Shown piece by piece: positions 25,649-34,565 of a stretch of DNA of 64,000 nucleotides. Below the pieces are notes generated by a model, which saw nothing but the letters and a program-made list of their open reading frames with translations, ran no database searches and was not told the DNA's origin. This DNA is from Acidobacteriota bacterium (GTDB lineage Bacteria; Acidobacteriota; Blastocatellia; UBA7656): NCBI GenBank assembly GCA_040754075.1, contig JBFMDH010000011.1:1-64000 (forward strand), read 5' to 3'. The position numbers and the translations under genes were made by a program. How positions within the stretch are numbered: position 1 is the stretch's first letter; the number at the start of each line of letters is the position of its first letter.

Positions 25649-26533
25649 CTACTTTTTCGACATCGAGCGGTGAATCGTCTCAATCCAGCGATTGGCGTTC
25701 ACAAAACCCGTGCCCCATTCTTTCCATTCTTCAGCGAAACCTTCGGCTTGAATCTGCTGCAAGGTTTTGCCGTCTTTCATTTTCTTCGCCACCACGCCGG
25801 TCGTTTCAACCAGCATGCGATGATATTTTTTCAAATCATCAAGCGTGGAAATCGCCCCGTGACCGGGAATGATTTTCACATCGGCAGGCACTTTACCGAT
25901 GACCTTTTCAATATTTTTCACCAAGCCTTCGACGCTGCCGCCGCTGTCAATATCAACGAACGGGAAACGACCTGCAAAAAAATCGTCGCCCATATGCACG
26001 ACATTCGATTTGGTAAAAAAGATGATGCTGTCACCATCGGTGTGTCCGTGCGGATAATGCAACGCGCGAATCTCTTCGCCATTGAAATGAATCGACACCG
26101 ATTGTTCAAAAGTTATCACCGGCAAAGCTTCTTTGGGCGCAGGTTGCACGACGCGACCCGCTGTGTTGCTGCCGGTCTCTAATCGTTTGCGCACATTGTC
26201 GTGAGCGATAATCGGCGCTTCCGGTCCAAATGCCGCATTGCTGCCGGTGTGGTCGCCGTGCCAATGGGTATTCAAAATGAATTTTAATTTGCCGGGGTTC
26301 AATTCCTTGAGCGCGGCGCGAATTTTATCGGCAAGCGGCGCAAATTGATCGTCGATAATCAGTATGCCATCCGCGCCTACGGATACGCCGATGTTGCCGC
26401 CTGCGCCTTCGAGCATATAAATGTTGCCCGCGACTTTGGTGGCTTTCATCTGTACTTTGGAAAAATCCTGCTGGGCTGATACGGTAAAACCAAGTATTGC
26501 AGCTAGAAAAATAGTTGCAAGAAAACGCGACAT
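25649..26533 (-). CDS. Secreted metallo-beta-lactamase-fold hydrolase
   Basis: A 294-residue protein with a signal peptide (cut near VSAQ, about 20). The zinc motif NTHWHGDHTGSN (HxHxDH) is complete, and later ligands are HYPHGHTDGDS and IIPGHGAIS. It lacks residues specific to any antibiotic-hydrolysing subclass that I can see; many secreted MBL-fold proteins of this kind act on small esters or lactones. The open frame starts at 26587, but ATG 26533 has AGGAGAGT six bases upstream and begins the signal peptide. It sits between a LytTR regulator and a LytS-type kinase. Confidence 0.92.
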   Translation of the reverse strand: MSRFLATIFLAAILGFTVSAQQDFSKVQMKATKVAGNIYMLEGAGGNIGVSVGADGILIIDDQFAPLADKIRAALKELNPGKLKFILNTHWHGDHTGSNAAFGPEAPIIAHDNVRKRLETGSNTAGRVVQPAPKEALPVITFEQSVSIHFNGEEIRALHYPHGHTDGDSIIFFTKSNVVHMGDDFFAGRFPFVDIDSGGSVEGLVKNIEKVIGKVPADVKIIPGHGAISTLDDLKKYHRMLVETTGVVAKKMKDGKTLQQIQAEGFAEEWKEWGTGFVNANRWIETIHRSMSKK

Positions 26534-26710
26534 AGTTACTCTCCTTTGCTGATGGGTTGACTCAAATTGATTTCGGTGATTCCGCAATTGATGAAAAACA
26601 CTAAAGGCTTACGCGCAATTTTTCAATTCCCGCAAAGCATTTCTCGATTCCTATTCAAGATAAGCGAGAGGGTTGATATGAAAGGCAACCGGACTAAGTT
26701 TGAATGGACA

Positions 26711-26819
26711 TTCCCGGCGGATGCGGCGGATCGAGCGGATATTTGCGGATGTCTCCACGTCACTACCGATTTTGGCAGCCGGAGAAGAATCCGTCCGCAT
26801 CCGCATTATCCGCTGGGAA
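26711..26819 (+). repeat. GC-rich inverted repeat family 2, copy 2
   Basis: TTCCCGGCGGATGCGGCGGA at 26711 is matched in reverse by ATCCGCATTATCCGCTGGGAA ending at 26819, with mismatches. AGCGGATATTTGCGGATGTCTCC and AATCCGTCCGCATCCGC correspond to the inner parts of copy 1. It lies in the 382-base gap upstream of the MBL gene; I see no gene in the rest of that gap. Confidence 0.8.
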
Positions 26820-26915
26820 ACGAGCTTTGATTTATAAACCTGAAGCTTTCGCATCTACCTTGATGGCAAACCCAAAAACCTTCATTGCAACCTGATTTTG
26901 CTGATTGTTTCGGAT

Positions 26916-27977
26916 TCACTCCTGTTGGTTTTTGATTTCAATCGCCGCGTGAATCCAACCTTCCCTTTCATGAATTTTCAAAGCGCTGCGACCGGGAAAT
27001 AATTGTTCGAGCCGTTGGCGGATGTTTTTAAGCCCGATGCCTGTGCCGTTGGATTCGATGGTTGCCGCGTTCCATTTGCCGGTATTGGCGACTTCAACCC
27101 AAAGCCCATCGCCTTGCAGTCGCGCCTTGATTTGAATGCGCAAAGGCGACGCCTGATTGGTCATTCCATGTTTAATCGCATTTTCAACCAGCGGATGAAT
27201 TAAAAACGCCGGTAGTTGATACGCCTCGGCATCGGCTTCAATATCGAAGGTGTAATCAAGTTTGTCTTCAAAACGAATCTTTTCAATCGCCAGATAATTT
27301 TTAATGGCTTCGAGTTCTTCGCCCAGCGTTATGTTCGACGAATTGCTTTGCAACAAGGAATAGCGCAGGAACTCCGAGAACTCGGTAATCATGCGTTTGG
27401 CGCGGCGACTGTCTTCATCAATCGAAGCGCGAATCGAATTGAGCGCATTGAAAAGAAAATGCGGATTCAACTGATAACGCAACATATCGAGTTGCGCCTG
27501 ATGCGCAAGGGCGTTTGCGGCTAAGGTGCGTTCGCGTTCTTCTTGCCACGCCTGCCAGTATTTGATGCCGAAATAGAGCGCGCTCCACGCCAGTAAAGTA
27601 ACCGCGTAATCAAGTGTAACTTTGGGAAATGATTGAAACTCTCTGACAAAGCTGAAATTGGCTTCGGTCAACCAGTAATAACCGAATTCGATGAGCGTCC
27701 ACATCGAACCAAAGACAATGGCATTGATAATGACAAGCACGGCGATGATTTGAAAATCGCGACGACTGGAAAAGCGTTTATAAATCAGCCGTAAAATGCA
27801 GGTGAGAGCGAAGCCGACAATCGCGCGAAAGCTTTTAATTTGAAACAACCGAAACATCCTGTCAGTCGAAACGACGGTCAGAAAGGTGATATAAATCATC
27901 ACCGCATAAATCGACCAACCGATGATTTGCAGCGTCCAGAAAGATGACAGGCGGGTTTTCCAGTGGTTTGAAATCAT
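26916..27977 (-). CDS. LytS-type sensor histidine kinase
   Basis: A 353-residue kinase. Four membrane helices occupy about 1-145 without a recognisable sensory domain. The His_kinase domain follows (HQAQLDMLRYQLNPHFLFNALNSI; the phosphorylated histidine is in NPHFLFN, about 175) and the ATPase part has PAFLIHPLVENAIKHGM and GTGIGLKNIRQRLEQLF. It is the likely partner of the LytTR regulator at 24912. It is separated from the hydrolase gene by 382 bases with a repeat copy, so the kinase probably has its own transcript. Confidence 0.94.
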   Translation of the reverse strand: MISNHWKTRLSSFWTLQIIGWSIYAVMIYITFLTVVSTDRMFRLFQIKSFRAIVGFALTCILRLIYKRFSSRRDFQIIAVLVIINAIVFGSMWTLIEFGYYWLTEANFSFVREFQSFPKVTLDYAVTLLAWSALYFGIKYWQAWQEERERTLAANALAHQAQLDMLRYQLNPHFLFNALNSIRASIDEDSRRAKRMITEFSEFLRYSLLQSNSSNITLGEELEAIKNYLAIEKIRFEDKLDYTFDIEADAEAYQLPAFLIHPLVENAIKHGMTNQASPLRIQIKARLQGDGLWVEVANTGKWNAATIESNGTGIGLKNIRQRLEQLFPGRSALKIHEREGWIHAAIEIKNQQE

Positions 27978-28083
27978 GTTTTCATCAGCCCGCGCGCCAA
28001 TGACTCACGCATCAGCGAAGTGTGCCCGTTGATGCGCGAACGGTTGACGTGGCTTCATTCCGGTCTGTCACCTTTCTATTAAT

Positions 28084-28533
28084 TTAGGGTTTGGCTTTCG
28101 GTGGTGGTGATTGCCAGAGCACGTGAATGATTTTCCATTTGCCGTCATACTTCGCAAGTTGAAAATAATCGACGCCCCAGTATGCCGTGAGTTTCGCCGA
28201 AGCGGTTTGATCCAAAACATCAAACACGACAATCTCTTTCGGCGCATCTTTCGGCAGCCACCCGGTCTTGTTCCATTTGCCCGCCAGATCAACCAGTTGT
28301 TGATAAGTCATCACGCCGGTTTGATAACCGGTTTTATCTTTTGCCGTATAAAAGCCGCGTTTGATCAGGTCGGGATGAACGCTTCGTTCAATGCGCGAAG
28401 GCGCGACTTCATAAACACCTTCGACATAATCAAGCACCGCTTGCCGGACACCTTCGCGGTCATCCATTGATTGCGCGCTGAGGCTCGCGGGTAAAGCGAG
28501 CAGCAATACCATCATCGCAAAAACTGTTTTCAT
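28084..28533 (-). CDS. Secreted NTF2-like (putative lumazine-binding) protein
   Basis: A 149-residue protein with a signal peptide (cut near LSAQ, about 21). DREGVRQAVLDYVEGVYEVAPSRIERSVHPDLIKRGF is the start of the lumazine-binding-like NTF2 family, and the fold closes with GVDYFQLAKYDGKWKIIHVLW. The open frame begins at 28611, but ATG 28533 has AAGGAG seven bases upstream. It is a paralogue-like neighbour of the next gene, which lies 26 bases upstream, so the two form an operon. Enzyme activity is unproven. Confidence 0.88.
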   Translation of the reverse strand: MKTVFAMMVLLLALPASLSAQSMDDREGVRQAVLDYVEGVYEVAPSRIERSVHPDLIKRGFYTAKDKTGYQTGVMTYQQLVDLAGKWNKTGWLPKDAPKEIVVFDVLDQTASAKLTAYWGVDYFQLAKYDGKWKIIHVLWQSPPPKAKP

Positions 28534-28559
28534 AAAAACTCCTTTTTGAGAGATTCGCT

Positions 28560-29018
28560 TTACGGCTTGGGTTTGTATTCGGCGTAAAAAATCTTGTTGA
28601 CGATTTTCCATTCATCGCCGATTTTCAGCAGCGACATATAATCGACAAATTTAACGCTCGGATAATCCAGAACGATTTTCGCCGTTCCGGCATTACCGGC
28701 AATGTCGAGGCTTTCGATGCGGCGCTTGCGCTGCGATTCATCGGGCGCAGGTTCGCCTTTAAAGCCGGCGATGAAATCTTCAAGAGAGCGGGTTTGATAT
28801 TTACCGTCGCGGAACCATTGCAATCGGGCGTCGGGGTGAAAAGCTTTGCGGATGTAGTCGCCCTGTCCTGTGGCATGACCTTTCAAATAATTTTCAAGCG
28901 GCACGCGAGCCGCCACCGCTTCGGGGTTTTGCGCCTGTGTAAGCGGCACATAAAAGCAAAATGCCATTAGTAACCAAGTCAATGACATCAGTTTTTTCAC
29001 AATCATCTCCCTGAGCAT
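28560..29018 (-). CDS. Secreted NTF2-like protein
   Basis: A protein of up to 152 residues with a signal peptide (cut near LTQAQ). The NTF2-like domain reads VPLENYLKGHATGQGDYIRKAFHPDARLQWFRDGKY and ends SLLKIGDEWKIVNKIFYAEYKPKP. The start is uncertain: ATG 29018 has no ribosome binding site, ATG 29006 touches GGGAG, and GTG 29000 has GGGAG at ideal distance and gives the neatest signal peptide. It precedes the other NTF2-like gene by 26 bases. Confidence 0.85.
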   Translation of the reverse strand: MLREMIVKKLMSLTWLLMAFCFYVPLTQAQNPEAVAARVPLENYLKGHATGQGDYIRKAFHPDARLQWFRDGKYQTRSLEDFIAGFKGEPAPDESQRKRRIESLDIAGNAGTAKIVLDYPSVKFVDYMSLLKIGDEWKIVNKIFYAEYKPKP

Positions 29019-29175
29019 TGAAAGAATTGGAATTTCTACGCGGCTGGAAACGCAGAAGGGTTTTCGCTTAATAGAAAATCTAATAGCCTATGAAAACTAC
29101 CAGACACTTTCCCGAAAAATGCAACTCAATCGTTGAGTGGACACCTGATTCGATAAGCGGCGGAGGTATTCGATA

Positions 29176-29217
29176 AAAAAGCGCCGAGATTGAATCACCT
29201 GAATCCCGGCGCTTTTT
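29176..29217 (-). terminator. Rho-independent terminator
   Basis: AAAAAGCGCCG (29176-29186) pairs with CGGCGCTTTTT (29207-29217), an 11-bp stem with T-runs on either strand. It lies after the oxidoreductase gene, read on the minus strand; the CTGCCTA heptamers at 29251-29264 lie between gene end and hairpin. Confidence 0.75.
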
Positions 29218-29269
29218 GAAACTGCCTGCTTGCCTACCGCTCATTGCCTGCTGCCTACTGCCTACTGTT

Positions 29270-30670
29270 CTACCTTCCCCCGTCGTCCGTGAGTTTCATT
29301 TTTTCCGGGTCCCAATTCATGATGCGGTTTTCAAAGTAGCTTTGATTGGTCAGCAGCGCGGGACCGGCTGCGCGAACCCCAAAGGTCGCATCTTCAACCA
29401 CCGGGTTACGCGAACGCACCGCCTTGAAGAAATTGCGGAAGTGATCAAGACCATCGCTGTAGCCGGATGGCGCGTTATAAATCTCATCGCTCGATTGGCT
29501 GATGCTTGGCGGTTGCGGCGGATATTGCTGGCGATAAGCTTTGACAAATTCTTCCTGCACCGCTTTCGGGAAGGTATCGATGTTATAGCCCGGCTCTTTC
29601 GAGCGTTGCTTGCGCGTGAGTGTGAGTCCGCGACTGCCAAGCGAAATCACCCCGTCGCTTCCTACCAGGCGATAGCCCGATTCTTCAAAGGCATTCGGGT
29701 CAACGCTGCCGTCAACGAAATTCACACGAAGCGAGACATTGAATCCGGGATGGGTTTTGGTTTCCGAGTAATCGCAAAGCCCAAGCAAAACATCCGGCAC
29801 ATCGCGCCCGTCTTTCCAAAATCGTAAGCCGCCGGTTCCCAACACCCGCGATGGGCCATTTGAACCCACCATAAAATGCAAACCTGAAAACAAGTGAATG
29901 AAGAGGTCGCCACCGATACCTGTGCCGTAGGCGCGATAGTTGCGCCAGCGGAATAGGCGAATCGGTTCAAACGGCACCTTTGGCGCGTTGCCTAAAAATC
30001 TATCCCAATCAATTCTATCGGGACGCGCATCGGGGGGAATCGAATATTGCCACGCGGCATTGTTCGAGCGGCGATTGATCCACGCTTCAACCATGTTCAA
30101 AGTGCCAATCGCGCCCGATGCCAGTAACTCTTTGGCTTTGGCAAAAACGATGGAACTGACGCGCTGGCTGCCGACCTGCAAAATTTTTCCGGTCTGCTTT
30201 TCCGCATTTATTACTTTGTGACCGTCGGGAAGCATCTGCACGATGGGCTTTTCGCAATAGACATCTTTACCGGCGTTCAGAGCGTCAACCGCAATCTGCG
30301 CGTGCCAGTGGTCGGGGGTGCCGATAATCACTGCATCAACATCTTTGCGCGTCAGTATCTCGCGATAATCGCGAGTCGTAAAAATGTGACTGCCCCAGAT
30401 TTCCTGCGCGCGTTCGCGGCGTCCGTCGTAGATGTCCGCAACGGCGACGAGTTCCGCCATGCCGGTCTGCAAAGCGGTGCGCGTATCGCTCATTCCCTGC
30501 CCGCCGACGCCAATCGTCGCGAAGCGAACTTTGTCGCCGGTCGCGGTTGCCTGCGGTTCCGGGTCTGCGCTGAGTAAAAATTCTTTGGCAGCGGTCTTCT
30601 TTGAGGTGAGCACGACAAAGCTTCCCGCTGCCGCGCCTTTCAAAAAATTTCTACGCGATGGTTTATTCAT
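29270..30670 (-). CDS. Tat-exported Gfo/Idh/MocA family oxidoreductase
   Basis: A 466-residue protein. A twin-arginine signal (SRRNFLKGAAAGSFVVL) leads to a Rossmann domain (VRFATIGVGGQGMSDTRTAL, about 48-65) with GTPDHWHAQ and CEKP motifs and a C-terminal alpha/beta domain. These enzymes are NAD(P)-dependent sugar or inositol dehydrogenases or glycosidases; the Tat signal means folding with cofactor in the cytoplasm before export. Substrate unknown. AGGCATC precedes the ATG. A terminator follows the gene. Confidence 0.93.
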   Translation of the reverse strand: MNKPSRRNFLKGAAAGSFVVLTSKKTAAKEFLLSADPEPQATATGDKVRFATIGVGGQGMSDTRTALQTGMAELVAVADIYDGRRERAQEIWGSHIFTTRDYREILTRKDVDAVIIGTPDHWHAQIAVDALNAGKDVYCEKPIVQMLPDGHKVINAEKQTGKILQVGSQRVSSIVFAKAKELLASGAIGTLNMVEAWINRRSNNAAWQYSIPPDARPDRIDWDRFLGNAPKVPFEPIRLFRWRNYRAYGTGIGGDLFIHLFSGLHFMVGSNGPSRVLGTGGLRFWKDGRDVPDVLLGLCDYSETKTHPGFNVSLRVNFVDGSVDPNAFEESGYRLVGSDGVISLGSRGLTLTRKQRSKEPGYNIDTFPKAVQEEFVKAYRQQYPPQPPSISQSSDEIYNAPSGYSDGLDHFRNFFKAVRSRNPVVEDATFGVRAAGPALLTNQSYFENRIMNWDPEKMKLTDDGGR

Positions 30671-30750
30671 GATGCCTCCAATTGGTTGGTAAATTTTGTG
30701 TGATGATTGTACTCCTCAAGAGTTAAAAATGCACAGCACCTGAGTCGCAA

Positions 30751-30783
30751 AAAAAGGACAGGAATTTTCATCCTGTCCTTTTT
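30751..30783 (-). terminator. Rho-independent terminator
   Basis: AAAAAGGACAGGA (30751-30763) pairs perfectly with TCCTGTCCTTTTT (30771-30783), a 13-bp stem with 7-base loop. It lies downstream of the TonB-dependent receptor gene on the minus strand, beyond repeat copy C, and upstream of the oxidoreductase. Confidence 0.75.
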
Positions 30784-30795
30784 CTCCAATAGGTG

Positions 30796-30908
30796 TCGCG
30801 GTCAGAGACCGCTTCCTATTGCAGATTGCAAAACGATTTACTGGGGTTGAACAAGCGGTCTTTGACCGCGTCGTTGGTTGAAGCGCGGTCAGAGACCGCT
30901 CCCTCAAC
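30796..30908 (-). repeat. Palindromic repeat family 1, copy C
   Basis: Contains GCGGTCAGAGACCGCTTCC, then GATTGCAAAACGATTTACTGGGGTTGAACAAGCGGTCTTTGACCGCG and, after a short loop, GCGGTCAGAGACCGCTCCCTCAAC. Two partial elements side by side. It ends six bases before the receptor's stop codon. Confidence 0.8.
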
Positions 30909-30913
30909 AAATT

Positions 30914-33900
30914 TTAGAAATAAAACTTCAAGGCGAACTGCATCACGCGCGGGTCGCCCGCCAAAGTAGAGATTCTACCGACCGCGCTACTGGCGCGATT
31001 GCGTTCCGGGAGTCCGAATTGCGCGTGGTTGAAGACATTAAAAACTTCCCAGCGAAATTCGAGGCTGCGACCTTCACCGAAATAATTGAATGACCGCGCC
31101 ATCGAAAAATCGAAATTCACCAGTCCCGGACCATCCAGGGTGTTGCGCCCGCAATTGCCGAGTCGCGCAGGCGTCGGCACCGCATACGCCAGCGGGTTAA
31201 ACCATTTGTCAATGGTGCGCTGGCTTGGCGGCAACGTCCCATCTAGTAAACAATCAGCGACGGCGCTTGCAAGTCCGCCGCGATTTCCGACCAATCCGTT
31301 ATTGGCGCTCGCGAAAACCGTGAACGGTCTGCCCGAACGGATGTTGGTCACGCCGCTGATGCGCCAACCGCCAAGCAGATAATCGCCAATGCCGCTGCTC
31401 AAATATTTATGTCCGCGACCGAGCGGAATTTCATAAAGGTAACTCGCCACGAAACGATGGCGATAATCGAAATCGCTGCGCCCGCGTTGTTGTCTGAGGT
31501 CACGCGCATTTTGCATGAAAGAATTTGAGCCGCCGCTAAACAGATGTTCCTGCGCCTGGTCGATGGATTTTGAATAAGTATAGGCGGTCTGGAACGACAA
31601 CCCGCGACTGAAACGTTTTTCAAGCGACAACTCAACGCCGTGATAAATCGAATTGCCGCCATTGTCGCGAAATTCAATTGGCCCGAATTGCGGAAAGGGA
31701 ATCACCCCTGTGCCTGTACCATTGGCATTAAAGAACTGTTGATTGAGATTGCGCAAAATCGAAAGGTGGGTTCCTTTCGTGCCGACATAATCCACAGTCA
31801 ACACCAGGTCGCTGGTGAGCAGTTGTTGAAAACCGAAATTCCATTGATCGACGCTTGGCATAACCGCTTCCGGGTTGACGGCGCGTAAACGTACCGACGC
31901 AGGATTGACGGCGCTCGGGTCAAGCGACAGATTGAATCCGGTTCTCAGTCGCATATTGTTTACGGTTGTGCCGGTCGAAGTGGCGCTCACAACATTGTTC
32001 ACCAGAAAAGGCAGATTCAAAGCCAACTGGTCTTCGCTGCCGGCGCGTTCGAGCAGCATATAAAATCTGCCATAGCCTGTGCGCATCACGGTCTTTTGCG
32101 TCAGTTGATAAGCGATGCCGATGCGCGGCGCGAAATTATTTTTATCGGCTTTAATCAAGCTTCTGCCATAGGGTGAATTTTCAGGCGTAAAGCGTGTGCC
32201 GGTTGTCGGGTCGAAATTCGCCATGCGGTCTGCGCCTTCATAGGGCCAGGTGGCGAAATCGTAACGCAATCCGAGATTCAATGTGAGTTTCGGCGTAATC
32301 TTCCAATCATCCTGAACAAAGTTGGAATACATCCACAAACGTTGGTCAACTACTGCCAGATTCGATAACTGCGCCGCCGATGGATAGCCCAGCAAAAAGT
32401 CGGCAAGCCCGATGCCTGTGCGTTGTCCGTCAAAGGTGAGCGAACCGCGCAGTCCCGGTACATCCAGATAGATGTTGCGCATCGGGGCGCGCAAATCGAC
32501 GCCGAATTTGATTTGATGAGCGCCCAGCGTATAGCTCAGCGAATCGACCCATTGAAATTGATTGGTGATTTGAAACTTCGGCAGAAAGTCGGGCGAGCCG
32601 AGTCTATCGGTTCCGCCAGCCGTGCCGCCAAGTCTTAAACTGCCGCCACGCGCATCCACGACGATGCCGGGCAAACCGCCGCTAAAGGTCGGCGAATCGC
32701 TCACGCCTTTGATACCGAAATCGGCAAGCGTGTTCTGCCCGAACGGGTCTTGATTGCCGTGCGATTCATTGCGCCCCCAACCCAGGCGAAATTCATTGAC
32801 CAGTCGCGGGCTGAAAATATGCGTCCAGCCGACTGCCGCCGAATGGGCTTTCATAAATAAACGCCCGAATGCCGAGGTCGATGTGCCATCAACGATGCCG
32901 CCAAAAGTTCCGGGCACAAAGCGAAAACGGTCGGTGTAAGTGTAGCGCATGAAAAAGGTGTTGTTGGCATCGTGTTGATAATCGCCGCGCCAGGTGAAAC
33001 TGTCGGTATCATCAATGATATTGGGAACCCGTATGAAGTTAAGCGCATTCAACGGACCGGTGCCCGGCACAACATTGGCGGCGGGCAACAGTCCGAGAAT
33101 TTTTGCGGCTACCGGGTCGATGCACCGCGCCGGAATTTGATTGTTCGGGAAAGGATTATTTTTGCCGACGCAATCGCCGACGCGGTCAACCAACGTCGCG
33201 TAGGTGGTGCGGTTTTTTGCGGCAGCGGCGGCAGAAAAATCGCCGGTGAGTTCATTCGCCAGCGGCACGTTGCCGGGTCTCAGGGTTCCTTTGCGAATGC
33301 GCGTGCCTTCATAGTTGAAAAAGAAGAAAGCTCGGTTGCGAATGATAGGTCCAAAGAAATTGCCGCCGAATTGATTTTGAATATTCTGCCCTTTTTTAAC
33401 CCCTGTGCGATTGAGGAAAAAGTTGGTGGCATCGAAAATGCGATTGCGATGAAATTCATAAATCGTGCCGTGAAATTCATTCGTGCCGCCGCGCGTGGTG
33501 ACGCTGATGAGCGCGCCGGGGCTGCGCCCATTTTCGGCATTGTAAGGATTGGTGCTGACTTTGAATTCCTGAATCGAATCAACCGAAGGGCGTGCCACCT
33601 GAGTGGTCAGTTCCTGTACATTGGTGGAAATCGAATTGTTATCGACGCCGTCGAGCACGAAATTATTTTGCAATGAACGCACCCCGTGGACATTTGCGCC
33701 GCCCGTTCGCCCTGCGGCAGTGCCACCGCCTTCTTCGGTGTAGCGGTCGGTCTGCACGCCCGGAACCAGTCCGAGCAAATCATCCCAGTTGCGAATGCTC
33801 AGGGGCAAATCGCGCACCAGACGATTTTCAATGACGCCGCCGGTCGTGGCTTCCTGTTTGGTCAGTAGCGGCGCGTCGCTGGTTACCGAAACGGTTTCGG

Positions 33901-34249
33901 AAAGTGCGCCGACTTCAAGTGAAAAATCCATGCGGGCTTTTTGCCCGACTTCCAAAGTGAGTCCTTCGTTGGTTACTTTCTTGAAGCCCTGCACTTCGAC
34001 GGTCAATGAATAACTGCCGATGGGCAAAGTAGCGAAGGTGTAGTAGCCGGATGAATTGGTGGTGGTGGTTTGAGAGAAATTGGTGGTTTTGTTAGTGGCT
34101 TTAATCGCAGCATTCGCAACCGCTGCGCCCTGTGAATCGGTGACCAGTCCGGTGAGACTGGCGGTGCTGACCTGCGCAAAAACCGTAAGGCTTGCCAGCA
34201 TCGAAAGAATTAAAAAAACAGCCGGTAGGTGAACGAGTCTTTTAAGCAT
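30914..34249 (-). CDS. TonB-dependent receptor with carboxypeptidase-regulatory domain
   Basis: A 1111-residue outer-membrane receptor of the Oar-like type. After a signal peptide (cut near VFAQ, about 26) comes a carboxypeptidase-regulatory-like domain (ASLTGLVTDSQGAAVANAAIKATN... about 27-110), a plug domain (about 120-260: NRLVRDLPLSIRNWDDLLGLVPGV and RTGGANVHGVRSLQNNFVLDGVDNN) and a long beta-barrel ending VMQFALKFYF, with the C-terminal phenylalanine used by the barrel assembly machinery. No TonB box is clear. The cargo is unknown; carbohydrate or peptide fragments are usual guesses. GAGGAG precedes the ATG. Confidence 0.95.
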   Translation of the reverse strand: MLKRLVHLPAVFLILSMLASLTVFAQVSTASLTGLVTDSQGAAVANAAIKATNKTTNFSQTTTTNSSGYYTFATLPIGSYSLTVEVQGFKKVTNEGLTLEVGQKARMDFSLEVGALSETVSVTSDAPLLTKQEATTGGVIENRLVRDLPLSIRNWDDLLGLVPGVQTDRYTEEGGGTAAGRTGGANVHGVRSLQNNFVLDGVDNNSISTNVQELTTQVARPSVDSIQEFKVSTNPYNAENGRSPGALISVTTRGGTNEFHGTIYEFHRNRIFDATNFFLNRTGVKKGQNIQNQFGGNFFGPIIRNRAFFFFNYEGTRIRKGTLRPGNVPLANELTGDFSAAAAAKNRTTYATLVDRVGDCVGKNNPFPNNQIPARCIDPVAAKILGLLPAANVVPGTGPLNALNFIRVPNIIDDTDSFTWRGDYQHDANNTFFMRYTYTDRFRFVPGTFGGIVDGTSTSAFGRLFMKAHSAAVGWTHIFSPRLVNEFRLGWGRNESHGNQDPFGQNTLADFGIKGVSDSPTFSGGLPGIVVDARGGSLRLGGTAGGTDRLGSPDFLPKFQITNQFQWVDSLSYTLGAHQIKFGVDLRAPMRNIYLDVPGLRGSLTFDGQRTGIGLADFLLGYPSAAQLSNLAVVDQRLWMYSNFVQDDWKITPKLTLNLGLRYDFATWPYEGADRMANFDPTTGTRFTPENSPYGRSLIKADKNNFAPRIGIAYQLTQKTVMRTGYGRFYMLLERAGSEDQLALNLPFLVNNVVSATSTGTTVNNMRLRTGFNLSLDPSAVNPASVRLRAVNPEAVMPSVDQWNFGFQQLLTSDLVLTVDYVGTKGTHLSILRNLNQQFFNANGTGTGVIPFPQFGPIEFRDNGGNSIYHGVELSLEKRFSRGLSFQTAYTYSKSIDQAQEHLFSGGSNSFMQNARDLRQQRGRSDFDYRHRFVASYLYEIPLGRGHKYLSSGIGDYLLGGWRISGVTNIRSGRPFTVFASANNGLVGNRGGLASAVADCLLDGTLPPSQRTIDKWFNPLAYAVPTPARLGNCGRNTLDGPGLVNFDFSMARSFNYFGEGRSLEFRWEVFNVFNHAQFGLPERNRASSAVGRISTLAGDPRVMQFALKFYF

Positions 34250-34565
34250 AAGCCTCCTCAGATTTTGACAAAGATTTTTAATGCCTTGCGGCTTGACCCC
34301 TTGAATAATTGCAGGACGTTTATCGGCACCAACGCAGTTGTGCTTTTTTAATCACAAAGAACCGTTGCGAGTCAAACCGCTCAGGAATTACTTCGATAGA
34401 TAGCGAATGAAGATTTATAACAATGCGATGTTAAAGGCGTGTGAACAGCTTGTGAATTTTTAATGATTAAACGAGAGATGAAAAGCAAAGGAGATGATTA
34501 ATCAGGATAGCCGAATCTCTTATCAAGTAAGGGCAGAGACATTCCCTGCCCCTTACAAAGTGCGC
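34250..34565. other. Intergenic region with a weak hairpin
   Basis: Upstream of the receptor gene and downstream of the amidohydrolase gene. GTAAGGGCAG (34527-34536) and CTGCCCCTTAC (34546-34556) pair with one bulge, a possible terminator for the amidohydrolase on the minus strand. No gene seen. Confidence 0.4.

Noticed and set aside
32972-33676. 234-codon frame on the plus strand
   Set aside because: Antisense to the TonB-dependent receptor; no domain recognised.
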